The notes under the pieces were generated by a model. That model was not told the DNA's origin. It worked only from the letters and a program-made list of their open reading frames with translations, and did no database searches. Both the position numbers and the translations under genes were made by a program. This document shows positions 22,558 through 31,877 of a stretch of 64,000 nucleotides of DNA, piece by piece; position 1 is the stretch's first letter; each line of letters opens with the position of its first letter. This DNA comes from Anaeromassilibacillus sp. An250 (lineage in GTDB: Bacteria; Bacillota; Clostridia; Oscillospirales; Acutalibacteraceae): assembly GCF_002159845.1 (NCBI RefSeq), contig NZ_NFJK01000004.1:62001-126000 (forward strand), written 5' to 3'.

Positions 22558-25170
22558 ATGAAACTGCTTGTTTTGGACGGAAACAGCATCCTGAACCGCG
22601 CCTTTTATGGCATCCGCCTGCTGAGCACCAAGGAGGGGCTGTATACAAACGGCATTTACGGCTTTATGACCATGCTGGAAAAGCTGAAGCATGAGACGGA
22701 GCCGGATGCGGTGGCGATTGCCTTCGACATGCGCGCCCCGACGTTCCGGCATAAAGAGTATGCAGGTTATAAGGCGCAGCGCAAGGGGATGCCGGAGGAG
22801 CTGGCGCAACAGCTGCCGAACCTCAAAGAGCTATTGCGGCTGCTGGGCTACCGCCTGGTGGAATGCGAGGGCTTTGAGGCGGACGACATCCTTGGGACGT
22901 TGGCCGCGAAATGTACGGAGACCGGGGACACCTGTGTGATTGCCACCGGGGACCGCGACAGTCTCCAGCTTGTCAATGCGCAAGTGACGGTGCGCCTGGC
23001 GGCCACCAAAATGGGACAGCCGCAGGTGACCTTTTACGATGAGGCGAAAATTTTGGAAGACTACGGCGTTACGCCGCCGCAGTTGATCGATATCAAGGCC
23101 ATCCAGGGCGACAGCTCGGACAACATCCCCGGCGTGGCGGGCATCGGCCCTAAGGGGGCGGGCGAGCTGATCCAGAAATACCATGACCTCGATCATATTT
23201 ATTCAAATATCGATACGCTGGACATCAAAGAGGGGATGCGCCAGAAGCTGATCCGCGACAAGGACAGCGCTTACCTGAGCCGCTACCTGGGCACCATCCG
23301 GCGGGATGCGCCGGTCGACACGGAGTTGGCCGACTATATCCCCACCGAAGGCGACCGGGAGGGTGCGGCGCGCCTGCTCGTCAAGCTGGAGATGTTCTCC
23401 CTAATCGAAAAATTGGGGCTGAACGTCCCCACCGCGGCGCCGGAAACGAATGTCCAGGAACCCGCCCATGAGGTGGTGCAGGGTGCGCCGGACACGCTGT
23501 TTGACCAGCTTCGCGCAGCAGGGCGCGCGGATTGCCTGGTCTGGTATGAGGATGGCCAGGTGTATCGCGTATACATCGGCCGGGAGGCCCGTGTATATGA
23601 GTTGGAAGGGATGGATTTCCTGCGCAAGCTGTGTGCGTGCAGCGAGATCCGCATCAACACCCACGACGTCAAGCCGCTGTATGCGGCGCTCGGCGGCGAA
23701 GAAATCCCGGGCGGGGCGTTTGACACCATGTTGGCAGCCTACCTGCTGAACCCGTCCGCGTCGTCCTACGATGTGACGCGGTTGGCGCAGGAATACAACC
23801 TCCCGTTGGAGCTGCCGGAGCAGGAGGCGCTCAAGCGCGGCGATGTGGAGGGGAAACGGCGGCAGACGGAGGCGCTGTTCCGCGCGCAGGCGGCGGTTTT
23901 CCCCGCGCTGGTGGACAAGCTGGCGGAACAGATCGCCCGGAACAACCAGACGGAGCTTTTGGAAACGATTGAATTGCCGCTGGCGCGCGTACTGGCACAT
24001 ATGGAGGCGATCGGCTTTTTGGTGGACGCCAAGGGCATTGCGCAGTACGGCGAGATGCTCCAGGCGGAGATCGACCGCATTCAGGGGGAGATTTACCAGT
24101 CCGTGGGCTATGAGTTCAACATCAACAGCCCGCGGCAGCTCGGCGACGCCCTCTTTGAGAAGCTCGGATTGCCGCATGGAAAAAAGACTAAGACGGGCTA
24201 TTCCACCAAGGCGGAGATTTTGGAAAACCTGCGCTATGAGCATCCAGCGGTCGAAATGATTTTGAATTACCGCAGCTTGACGAAACTGAAATCGACCTAC
24301 TGCGACGGCCTGACCAAGGTGATCGCCGCGGACGGGCGGATTCATTCCAATTTCAACCAGACCGAGACGCGCACAGGGCGCATCAGCTCCACGGAGCCCA
24401 ATTTGCAGAATATCCCGGTGCGCACGGATCTGGGACGCGAGATGCGCCGCTTCTTTGTGGCAAAAGAGGGATGTGTGCTGGTGGATGCGGACTATTCCCA
24501 GATTGAGCTGCGCGTGTTGGCGCATGTGGCGAACGACCAGAATATGATCGATGCCTTTTTGCACGACGACGACATCCACAGGATCACAGCCGCACAGGTG
24601 TTCCACATGCCGGAGCAGATGGTCACCCCGATGATGCGCAGCCGGGCCAAGGCGGTCAATTTTGGCATTGTGTACGGCATCGGCGCGTTCTCCCTGGCGA
24701 AGAACATCGGCGTTACCCGCAAGGAGGCGGAGCAATATATCCACGATTATCTGGCGCATTACAGCGGCGTGGACGATTATATGAAGCGAGTGGTGGAGCA
24801 GGCCAAGGAGCAGGGGTATGTAGAGACCATGTTTGGGCGCAGGCGCTACCTGCCGGAACTGGCGTCCTCCAATTTCAACATGCGCGCATTCGGGGAGCGT
24901 GTGGCGCGGAACATGCCCATCCAGGGCACGGCTGCGGATATCATCAAGATCGCGATGATCCGCGTGGAGGACCGGCTTCGCAAAGAAGGCATGAAGTCCC
25001 GGCTGATCTTGCAGGTACACGACGAGCTGATTGTAGAAGCGCCCGAGGACGAGGCGGAGAAGGCCGCCGCCGTCCTGACCGAGGAGATGCGCAGCGCGGC
25101 GCAGCTATCCGTTCCGCTGATCGCTGACGCCGGGATCGGCAAATCCTGGTTCGACGCCAAAGCAGGCTGA
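22558..25170 (+). CDS. polA: DNA polymerase I
   Basis: 870 residues, three domains. The 5-prime to 3-prime exonuclease (about 1-290) has the expected FEADDILGTLA and GDSSDNIPGVAGIGPKGA. The middle 3-prime to 5-prime exonuclease fold (about 310-470) shows no DxE motif in its first strand (DCLVWYEDGQVYR), so proofreading is probably lost, as in many Firmicute and thermophile PolA proteins. The polymerase (about 500-870) has DYSQIELRVLAHVA (motif A), RSRAKAVNFGIVYG (motif B, O helix) and VHDELIVEAP (motif C). ATG 22558 has GGGAGAG upstream. The stop codon is directly joined to the first unit of the tandem repeat array. Confidence 0.97.
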   Translation: MKLLVLDGNSILNRAFYGIRLLSTKEGLYTNGIYGFMTMLEKLKHETEPDAVAIAFDMRAPTFRHKEYAGYKAQRKGMPEELAQQLPNLKELLRLLGYRLVECEGFEADDILGTLAAKCTETGDTCVIATGDRDSLQLVNAQVTVRLAATKMGQPQVTFYDEAKILEDYGVTPPQLIDIKAIQGDSSDNIPGVAGIGPKGAGELIQKYHDLDHIYSNIDTLDIKEGMRQKLIRDKDSAYLSRYLGTIRRDAPVDTELADYIPTEGDREGAARLLVKLEMFSLIEKLGLNVPTAAPETNVQEPAHEVVQGAPDTLFDQLRAAGRADCLVWYEDGQVYRVYIGREARVYELEGMDFLRKLCACSEIRINTHDVKPLYAALGGEEIPGGAFDTMLAAYLLNPSASSYDVTRLAQEYNLPLELPEQEALKRGDVEGKRRQTEALFRAQAAVFPALVDKLAEQIARNNQTELLETIELPLARVLAHMEAIGFLVDAKGIAQYGEMLQAEIDRIQGEIYQSVGYEFNINSPRQLGDALFEKLGLPHGKKTKTGYSTKAEILENLRYEHPAVEMILNYRSLTKLKSTYCDGLTKVIAADGRIHSNFNQTETRTGRISSTEPNLQNIPVRTDLGREMRRFFVAKEGCVLVDADYSQIELRVLAHVANDQNMIDAFLHDDDIHRITAAQVFHMPEQMVTPMMRSRAKAVNFGIVYGIGAFSLAKNIGVTRKEAEQYIHDYLAHYSGVDDYMKRVVEQAKEQGYVETMFGRRRYLPELASSNFNMRAFGERVARNMPIQGTAADIIKIAMIRVEDRLRKEGMKSRLILQVHDELIVEAPEDEAEKAAAVLTEEMRSAAQLSVPLIADAGIGKSWFDAKAG

Positions 25171-25171
25171 G

Positions 25172-26206
25172 CAGGCTGAGCCTGCACGCACGGCCGGCGC
25201 AGGGCTTTCTGCGAAGAGCAAGCGAAGTGACGCCGGACAGAAAGGACAAGCTCCCGTCAGGCTGAGCCTGCACGCACGGCCGGCGCAGGGCTTTCTGCGA
25301 AGAGCAAGCGAAGTGACGCCGGACAGAAAGGACAAGCTCCCGTCAGGCTGAGCCTGCACGCACGGCCGGCGCGGAGCTCTCTGCGGGGAGCAAGCGAAGT
25401 GACGCCGGACAGAAAGGACAAGCTCCCGTCAGGCTGAGCCTGCACGCACGGCCGGCGCAGGGCTTTCTGCGAAGAGCAAGCGAAGTGACGCCGGACAGAA
25501 AGGGGAAGCTTCCGCCAGGCTGAGCCTGCACGCACGGCCGGCGCAGGGCTTTCTGCGGAGAGCAAGCGAAGTGTACGCCGGACAGAAAGGGGAAGCTCCC
25601 GTCAGGCTGAGCCTGAATGCACAGCCGGCGCAGGGCTCTCTGCGAAGAGCAAGCGAAGTGACGCCGGACAGAAAGGGGAAGCTCCCGTCAGGCTGAGCCT
25701 GCACGCACGGCCGGCGCAGGGCTCTCTGCGAAGAGCAAGCGAAGTGTACGCCGGACAGAAAGGATAAGCTCCCGTCAGGCTGAGCCTGCACGCACAGCCG
25801 GCGCGGGGCTTTCTGCGGGGAGCAAGCGAAGTGTACGCCGGACAGAAAGGGGAAGCTCCCGTCAGGCTGAGCCTGCACGCACGGCCGGCGCGGGGCTCTC
25901 TGCGGAGAGCAAGCGAAGTGACGCCGGACAGAAAGGACAAGCTCCCGTCAGGCTGAGCCTGCACGCACGGCCGGCGCGGGGCTCTCTGCGGAGAGCAAGC
26001 GAAGTGTACGCCGGACAGAAAGGACAAGCTCCCGTCAGGCTGAGCCTGCACGCACGGCCGGCGCGGGGCTTTCTGCGGGGAGCAAGCGAAGTGACGCCGG
26101 ACAGAAAGGACAAGCTCCCGTCAGGCTGAGCCTGAATGCACGGCCGGCGCGGGGCTCTCTGCGGGGAGCAAGCGAAGTGACGCCGGACAGAAAGGACAAG
26201 CTCCCG
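25172..26206. repeat. Tandem array, 12 copies of an 86/87-bp unit
   Basis: Units begin CAGGCTGAGCCTG at 25172, 25258, 25344, 25430, 25516, 25603, 25689, 25776, 25863, 25949, 26036 and 26122; the last ends near 26206. Length is 86, or 87 where GTGACGCC reads GTGTACGCC (copies 5, 7, 8, 10). Inside each unit: the palindrome CAGGC-TGA-GCCTG, a CCGGCG/CGCCGG pair, CTTTCTG/CAGAAAG in some copies, and a hairpin GCTYTC-TGCG-RRGAGC. The unit is not a multiple of 3, so long frames on the minus strand through it are not taken as genes. It begins 2 bases after the polA stop and fills the interval to rlmA. No family is recognised. Confidence 0.95.
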
Positions 26207-26243
26207 AAGAGCAAATGATAATGAAAAGAAGGGAGGGGGAAAC

Positions 26244-27062
26244 GTGTTTATCTGCCCTGTCTGCGGAAATCTGTTGCAGAAAGAGGAAAAAGCCTATACG
26301 TGTCCGAAGGGGCACAACTACGATTTGGCGAAGGAGGGATACGTTTATCTCCTTCCGCCCAATAAAAAGCATTCAAAGGACCCCGGCGACAACAAACAGA
26401 TGGTGGCCGCACGGCGTGCGTTCCTGGAGACGGGCCTATATCAGCCCTTTAGCGATGAGCTGAACCGGCTGGCGCTGGAGTATCTTGGGGAAAACAGGTC
26501 GCCAGTTGTGCTGGACGCAGGATGCGGAGAAGGCTATTACACCGGCCGGTTGGCGCTGGCGCTCGGGGAACGGGCGCGGGTGTTTGGGTTTGATATATCC
26601 AAATGCGCGGTGCGCGCTGCGGCAAAGCGGTACCGGGAGATCGCGTTTGCGGTGGGAAGCAGCTTCGGGATCCCTTTTGCGGATGCTGCGGCCGACCTGG
26701 TGGTGAACGTCTTCGCGCCGATTGTCCCCGAAGAGCTGGCGCGCGTGGTCAAACCGGGCGGCCACTTGATTTTGGCGGTGCCGGGGGAAAGGCATCTCTA
26801 TGGATTGAAAGAGATTTTGTATGAACATCCGTATGAGAACCCCTATAAGGAGACGGAGTATCCTGGATTCACCTTTTTGCAGCGCACTGCGGTTGCAAGG
26901 GAAATCACGATCACCGATCCGCAGACCATGCTCAATTTGTTTGCAATGACCCCATATTATTGGAAAACCGGCGTTGAGGGCGGGGAAAACCTGCGCCAAA
27001 CGCAGCGGTTGGAGACACATATTGAATTTCATTTTCTGGTCTACCAAAGAAATCTTACATAA
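26244..27062 (+). CDS. rlmA: 23S rRNA (guanine-N1)-methyltransferase RlmA type
   Basis: 272 residues. SAM-dependent methylation of G745 or G748 of 23S rRNA is the family role. An N-terminal zinc ribbon (CPVC at residues 4-7, then C and H in YTCPKGHNYDLAKEGY) is followed by a Rossmann methyltransferase with VLDAGCGEGYYTG as SAM site and FGFDISKCAVRAA. The GTG start at 26244 has GGGAGG 7 bases upstream. It lies directly behind the repeat array, so array length sets its distance from polA. Methylation in this group affects macrolide or tylosin binding in some bacteria. Confidence 0.92.
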   Translation: MFICPVCGNLLQKEEKAYTCPKGHNYDLAKEGYVYLLPPNKKHSKDPGDNKQMVAARRAFLETGLYQPFSDELNRLALEYLGENRSPVVLDAGCGEGYYTGRLALALGERARVFGFDISKCAVRAAAKRYREIAFAVGSSFGIPFADAAADLVVNVFAPIVPEELARVVKPGGHLILAVPGERHLYGLKEILYEHPYENPYKETEYPGFTFLQRTAVAREITITDPQTMLNLFAMTPYYWKTGVEGGENLRQTQRLETHIEFHFLVYQRNLT

Positions 27063-27085
27063 ATTTCCGAAAGGGGCGGGCACGC

Positions 27086-28258
27086 TTGGAAACGACAAAA
27101 CGCGCGCGTGAGGAAGTCCGATGGGAGGACATGCTGTTTCTCCTTTTGATTTCCGGCGCCGCGCTGCTGACGCGGTTTTACTTATTTCCGATTGAGTCGA
27201 ACGACTATCAACAATTCTTACAGAACTGGTTTGCGACCTTGAAGGAGAACGGCGGGCTGGCGGCCATCGGGATGAACATCGGCGATTATATGCCGCCGTA
27301 CTTTTATATTTTAGCGTTGCTGACCTATCTGCCGTTCAACGATTTGTATTTGATCAAATTGGTCTCCTGTACGGCGGATTTTGTATTGGCCTATTATGTG
27401 ATGCGGGCGGTTAGCCTGCGGTATCCCGGAAGGCCCCAGGGCTTTATGGCCTATGCGGTGGTGCTCTTTTTGCCCTCGGTGGTGTTGAATTCCGCGGCAT
27501 GGGCACAGTGCGACGCGATGTATACTGCGGCGTTGCTCGCATGCCTGTATTATCTGTTGGTCAACCGCCCCAACCGGGCGGTGCTGGCGTTTTCCATTGC
27601 GTTTGTCTTGAAATTGCAGGCGATTTTCTTTGCGCCGTTTTTGCTTTTGTTGGTTTTGAAGCGGAAGATCAAATTGCGCAGTTTGGTGCTAATCCCAGCA
27701 GTATATATTCTATCGATTATACCAGCTGCAATCATGGGCAGGAGCCTATGGGACCTGCTCACCGTGTATGTCTCGCAGTCAAAGCTCTACACGAGCCTTT
27801 GCATGTCCATCCCGAATTTGTATGCGTTTCTCGGGAATGTCGCCTCCGAACCGTTGGGGGATGCGGGCGTCATCTTCGCGGGCGGCGCGGTGCTGATGCT
27901 GCTCTATGCGCTGTACCGGAAGGAATACACCATCACGCCGGACATTCTGGTGACCATCGGGCTGCTGTTTGCCATCTTAATGCCGTTTATCCTGCCGCAC
28001 ATGCATGAACGGTACTATTTCTTGGCGGACATCGTCAGCGTGGTGTTCGCGTTCTATTTCCCGAAAAAGCTCTATGCGGCGGTGATTATGTGCGTTTCGT
28101 CCGCCTGTGCGACCGCGAATTATCTGTTTGGGCTGGTATATTACCCGCAGCAGCTTTTGGCCGTTGCAATCCTGATCAACCTGGTATTGCTGATGAAGCA
28201 TCTGTGGGAGCTGCTTTCGCAGAACCCCATCCAGCGGCGCGTGGAGGCGGCGGTATGA
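27086..28258 (+). CDS. Multipass membrane glycosyltransferase (GT-C fold, GT39/GT87-like)
   Basis: 390 residues with about 9-10 transmembrane helices. The first extracytoplasmic loop after helix 1 starts ESNDYQQFLQNW, the position of the catalytic acidic residue in GT-C enzymes that use lipid-linked sugar donors. HMHERYYFL in the distal half is a typical loop in this group. A role in decorating a surface glycan or lipid is inferred. The TTG start at 27086 has AAAGGGG 9 bases upstream. It overlaps rimI by 4 bases (ATGA) and lies 23 bases after rlmA. Confidence 0.8.
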   Translation: METTKRAREEVRWEDMLFLLLISGAALLTRFYLFPIESNDYQQFLQNWFATLKENGGLAAIGMNIGDYMPPYFYILALLTYLPFNDLYLIKLVSCTADFVLAYYVMRAVSLRYPGRPQGFMAYAVVLFLPSVVLNSAAWAQCDAMYTAALLACLYYLLVNRPNRAVLAFSIAFVLKLQAIFFAPFLLLLVLKRKIKLRSLVLIPAVYILSIIPAAIMGRSLWDLLTVYVSQSKLYTSLCMSIPNLYAFLGNVASEPLGDAGVIFAGGAVLMLLYALYRKEYTITPDILVTIGLLFAILMPFILPHMHERYYFLADIVSVVFAFYFPKKLYAAVIMCVSSACATANYLFGLVYYPQQLLAVAILINLVLLMKHLWELLSQNPIQRRVEAAV

Positions 28259-28707
28259 GCCTTGCGATCGTTCCCATGGAGGGGCGGCATCTGGACGAAC
28301 TGGCGGAGATCAGCCGGTTGTGCTTTTCCATGCCGTGGAGCCGGGACGGGCTGGCGGCGGAGCTCTCCAGCGATACGGCCCATTTTTGGGTGGCGGAAGA
28401 GGCGGGCCGCTGCCTTGGGTTTGCCGGGATGCACGCGGTGTGCGGGGAGTGCTATGTGGACCTGGTCGCCGTGCATCCGGCGGAACGCCGCCGGGGGATT
28501 GGCGAACAGCTGGTCCGGCAGATGATCGCATGGATGGAGGAACAGCACGGGGAATTCATCACCCTGGAGGTGCGGGTGTCGAATGCGCCCGCGATTGCCC
28601 TGTATGAAAAGCTGGGCTTTGAGCAGGCCGGCGTGCGCAAGGGGTTTTATGAGGACAACCACGAGGATGCCTTGCTCCTGACCCGGCCCGCAAAGGGGAT
28701 TCAATAA
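28255..28707 (+). CDS. rimI: Ribosomal protein bS18 alanine N-acetyltransferase RimI
   Basis: 150 residues, GNAT fold. Family marks: FSMPWSRDGLAAEL near the start, YVDLVAVHPAERRRGIGEQLV as acetyl-CoA site, and LEVRVSNAPAIALYEKLGFEQAGVRKGFY, the RimI closing block. It acetylates the N terminus of protein S18 in E. coli; in Firmicutes targets are less clear. ATG 28255 overlaps the upstream stop by 4 bases, so it is translationally coupled. rimI-tsaD adjacency is common in Bacillota, usually with tsaB and tsaE, which are not in this window. Confidence 0.93.
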   Translation: MSLAIVPMEGRHLDELAEISRLCFSMPWSRDGLAAELSSDTAHFWVAEEAGRCLGFAGMHAVCGECYVDLVAVHPAERRRGIGEQLVRQMIAWMEEQHGEFITLEVRVSNAPAIALYEKLGFEQAGVRKGFYEDNHEDALLLTRPAKGIQ

Positions 28708-28719
28708 AGGGGGAAGCTT

Positions 28720-29736
28720 ATGAAGATATTGGCATTGGAGAGTTCCTGCGACGAGACCGCTGCGGCGGTTGTGGAGGATGGGCGGCTGGTCCGTTCGTCC
28801 GTCATTGCGTCGCAGGTGGAGGAACATAAATTGTACGGGGGCGTGGTGCCGGAGATCGCCTCGCGTAGGCATTCGGAGGCCATTGTCCCGGTTACGCAGA
28901 AGGCCCTGGACGACGCTGGTGTGACGCTCGACGAAATCGATGCCATCGCCGTGACATACGCCCCCGGTCTAATCGGGGCGCTGTTGGTGGGGGTCAATTT
29001 TGCAAAGGGGTTGTCGCTCTCCGCGAAAAAGCCGCTGATCCCCGTCCATCATCTGCGCTCCCATATCGCGGCAAACTATATCACCGCGCCGGAACTGGAG
29101 CCGCCCTTTTTGTGCCTGGTGGTGTCCGGAGGCCATACGCACATTGTGGAGGTCAACGGGTATACGGACCTCCGTGTGATCGGCTGCACAAGGGACGACG
29201 CGGCGGGCGAAGCCTTTGACAAGGCGGCGCGCGCCATGGGGATGCCGTATCCGGGCGGCGTGGAGATGGACCGGGTTGCAGAGAACGGGGACCCGATGGC
29301 GTTCCGCCTGCCCCATCCCAAGGTGGACGGCGCGCCCTACGATTTCAGCTTTTCCGGCTTGAAGACGGCGGTGATCAACCTGATCCACAACGCCAAACAG
29401 AAGGGCGAGGAGCTGCCGGTCCCGGATCTGGCCGCTTCCTTCCGCAAAGCGGTGGTGGACTGCCTGGTGCAGAATTTTGTAAAAGCGGCGGAAGCGTCTG
29501 GAAGCAAGAAGCTTGTGATTGCGGGCGGCGTATCGGCAAATTCCCTGCTGCGGCGCCGTCTGGACGAAGAGTGCAGAAAGCACGGATGGAAGCTGTATAT
29601 GCCGGCGTTAAACCTCTGCGGCGACAATGCGGCGATGGTGGGCGCGCAGGGATATTACGAATTCTTGGCGGGGAATACCGCGGGGCTGGACTTAAACGCC
29701 TGCGCGGAAATGCCCATACAGGGCCCACAGGGATGA
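28720..29736 (+). CDS. tsaD: tRNA threonylcarbamoyladenosine synthase subunit TsaD
   Basis: 338 residues. With TsaB and TsaE it transfers threonylcarbamoyl to A37 of ANN-decoding tRNAs. ASKHA fold with ALESSCDETAAAV at the start, the metal-binding H-x-E-like SRRHSEAIVP at about residues 49-58, HHLRSHIAAN (about 108-117), SGGHTHIVEV and the C-terminal CGDNAAMVGAQG with the third metal ligand. ATG 28720 has AAGGGGGAA upstream, 12 bases after rimI. Confidence 0.97.
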   Translation: MKILALESSCDETAAAVVEDGRLVRSSVIASQVEEHKLYGGVVPEIASRRHSEAIVPVTQKALDDAGVTLDEIDAIAVTYAPGLIGALLVGVNFAKGLSLSAKKPLIPVHHLRSHIAANYITAPELEPPFLCLVVSGGHTHIVEVNGYTDLRVIGCTRDDAAGEAFDKAARAMGMPYPGGVEMDRVAENGDPMAFRLPHPKVDGAPYDFSFSGLKTAVINLIHNAKQKGEELPVPDLAASFRKAVVDCLVQNFVKAAEASGSKKLVIAGGVSANSLLRRRLDEECRKHGWKLYMPALNLCGDNAAMVGAQGYYEFLAGNTAGLDLNACAEMPIQGPQG

Positions 29737-29798
29737 AAGAGAGGTTCCAAAAACCTGCACGAATTTGGAAAATAGGCTAGGTATTCACAAATTTTTAA

Positions 29799-29827
29799 TT
29801 GCTATTTTTGCGACAATGTACTATACT
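29799..29827 (+). promoter_or_regulatory. Promoter of pckG
   Basis: TTGCTA, 17-base spacer, TATACT; leader of about 40 bases with GGAAGGAG site. Confidence 0.65.
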
Positions 29828-29874
29828 TAAACCAGTAATGTGAATTTGGCCATTGGGCCGGAAGGAGAACACTT

Positions 29875-31641
29875 ATGACAAAAAATGAATCCGTTTTGAA
29901 TTGGATTGAAAACATGAAAAAGCTTGTCAATCCGGACAATGTGATGTGGATTGACGGCTCTGAGGAACAGCTCAACCAGCTGCGCGCAGAGGCTTGCTCC
30001 ACGGGCGAAATGATTAAGTTGAACGAGGAGAAGCTCCCGGGCTGCTACCTGCACCGCACGGCGGTCAACGACGTGGCTCGCGTGGAGGGCAGAACCTACA
30101 TTTGCTCCCGCAAGGAAGAGGATGCAGGCCCCACCAACAACTGGATGGAGCCGCAGGCAGCGTATAAGATGCTGTTCGATATTGCGAAGGATAGCTATAA
30201 GGGCCGCACGATGTATGTCATCCCGTATTCCATGGGCCCGATCGGTTCCCCGTTTGCGAAGATCGGCGTGGAGCTGACCGACTCCATCTACGTTGTCATG
30301 AACATGAGCATCATGACCCGCGTAGGCGAGAAGGTTTGGGACGTTCTCGGCGACAGCAACGACTGGGTGCGCGGCCTGCACTGCAAGTGCAACATCGATG
30401 AAGAGAAGCGCTATATCTGCCACTTCCCGGAGGACAACACCATCATCTCCGTGAACTCCGGTTACGGCGGGAACGTGCTGCTGGGTAAGAAGTGCTTTGC
30501 ACTGCGCATCGCTTCCTACCAGGGCAAGACCGAAGGCTGGATGGCAGAGCATATGCTGATCCTCGGCCTCGAGAACCCGAAGGGCGAAGTGAAATATATC
30601 ACCGCTGCATTCCCGTCCGCGTGCGGCAAGACCAACCTGGCCATGCTGATCCCGCCGGAGGGCTACAGAGCGAAGGGCTACAAGGTTTGGACCGTCGGCG
30701 ACGACATCGCTTGGATGCGCATTGGTCCGGACGGCCGCCTGTGGGCGATCAACCCGGAGAACGGCTTCTTCGGCGTAGCACCGGGCACGAACGAAAAGTC
30801 CAACCCGAATGCACTGCACACCACTGGCAAAGGCACGATCTTCACCAACGTTGTGCATAACCTCGACGACAACACCGTGTGGTGGGAAGGCCTCGATAAG
30901 AATCCGCCGGAGCATGCGGAAAACTGGAAGGGCGAGCCGTGGAACGGCAAGACCTCCACTGAGAAGGGCGCGCATCCGAACAGCCGCTTCACGGCGCCTG
31001 CAAAGAACTGCCCGTGCATCAGCTCCGAGTTTGAGAACGGCGCTGGCGTGCCGATCTCTGCAATCGTGTTCGGCGGCCGCCGTGCACAGACCACCCCGCT
31101 GGTGTATCAGTCCCGCGATTGGAACAACGGCGTGTTCGTTGGCTCCATCATGGCTTCCGAGACCACCGCTGCTGCGACCGGTGCGGTCGGCGTAGTGCGC
31201 CGCGACCCGATGGCAATGCTGCCGTTCTGCGGTTATCATATGGGCGACTACTTCAAGCATTGGATCGAGATGGGCGAGAAGCTGGGCGACAAGGCTCCGA
31301 AGATCTTCAACGTCAACTGGTTCCGTCTGGACGACGAGGGCAACTTCATTTGGCCGGGCTTCGGCGACAACCTCCGCGTCCTCGAATGGATCATCAACCG
31401 TTGCGAAGGAAAGGTGGATGCCCAGGAGACCGCAATCGGCTATGTACCGTATGCGGAGGACATCAACCTGGAAGGCCTGGACTTCAGCGTCGATACGTTG
31501 AAGAGCATCCTGGCGGTCGACAAGGACCAGTGGACCAAGGAAGCCGAGGGCATCGAGGAGTTCTACAAGAAGTTTGGCGACAAGCTGCCGCAGGAGCTCC
31601 GCGATCAGCTGAATACCCTCAAGGCGAACCTCGCAAAATAA
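29875..31641 (+). CDS. pckG: Phosphoenolpyruvate carboxykinase, GTP-type
   Basis: 588 residues, the length of GTP-dependent PEPCK. It interconverts oxaloacetate and PEP; in anaerobes it often runs toward oxaloacetate. Marks of the GTP class: the P-loop AAFPSACGKTNLAML (about residues 240-254) with the mobile cysteine, the metal site TVGDDIAWMR, and SGYGGNVLLGKK at about 193-204. Codon use is more regular than in neighbours, with few rare codons, as in highly expressed genes. A promoter and a strong terminator make it a single-gene unit. Confidence 0.97.
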   Translation: MTKNESVLNWIENMKKLVNPDNVMWIDGSEEQLNQLRAEACSTGEMIKLNEEKLPGCYLHRTAVNDVARVEGRTYICSRKEEDAGPTNNWMEPQAAYKMLFDIAKDSYKGRTMYVIPYSMGPIGSPFAKIGVELTDSIYVVMNMSIMTRVGEKVWDVLGDSNDWVRGLHCKCNIDEEKRYICHFPEDNTIISVNSGYGGNVLLGKKCFALRIASYQGKTEGWMAEHMLILGLENPKGEVKYITAAFPSACGKTNLAMLIPPEGYRAKGYKVWTVGDDIAWMRIGPDGRLWAINPENGFFGVAPGTNEKSNPNALHTTGKGTIFTNVVHNLDDNTVWWEGLDKNPPEHAENWKGEPWNGKTSTEKGAHPNSRFTAPAKNCPCISSEFENGAGVPISAIVFGGRRAQTTPLVYQSRDWNNGVFVGSIMASETTAAATGAVGVVRRDPMAMLPFCGYHMGDYFKHWIEMGEKLGDKAPKIFNVNWFRLDDEGNFIWPGFGDNLRVLEWIINRCEGKVDAQETAIGYVPYAEDINLEGLDFSVDTLKSILAVDKDQWTKEAEGIEEFYKKFGDKLPQELRDQLNTLKANLAK

Positions 31642-31665
31642 GGAAATTGACCCGCAGGGGTTTGG

Positions 31666-31698
31666 GAGCGTTCCGGGAGACCGGAACGCTCTTTTTGT
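31666..31698 (+). terminator. Intrinsic terminator of pckG
   Basis: Perfect 11-bp stem GAGCGTTCCGG/CCGGAACGCTC with a GAGA loop, followed by TTTTTGTTT. Confidence 0.92.
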
Positions 31699-31806
31699 TT
31701 GGAACCGGCCTGCCCGGTGGGATGTTTCCGGAGGGGAACGGCGGCGGTTGGCGAAGGGGATGGAACGATGCCCTGAAAATTGGAAACAGTTGCCGGGTCG
31801 GTTCCG

Positions 31807-31836
31807 TTGACATGGCTTTTCTTCCCGTGGTATGAT
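31807..31836 (+). promoter_or_regulatory. Promoter of the TM2 protein gene
   Basis: TTGACA, 18-base spacer, TATGAT. Confidence 0.65.
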
Positions 31837-31877
31837 GAGGGCATTGATTGAGCATCTTGGGAATAGGAGTTTTGAAT

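Noticed and set aside
25172-26206. CRISPR array
   Set aside because: Units are contiguous without unique spacers and are 86/87 bp; there are no cas genes.
25257-26372. Chain of overlapping minus-strand frames of 62-149 residues with repeated ACPFCPAS-like and RLLFAESPAP-like segments
   Set aside because: They are translations of the tandem DNA array, open in all three frames with no ribosome binding sites and shift by one base where units are 86 rather than 87 bp.
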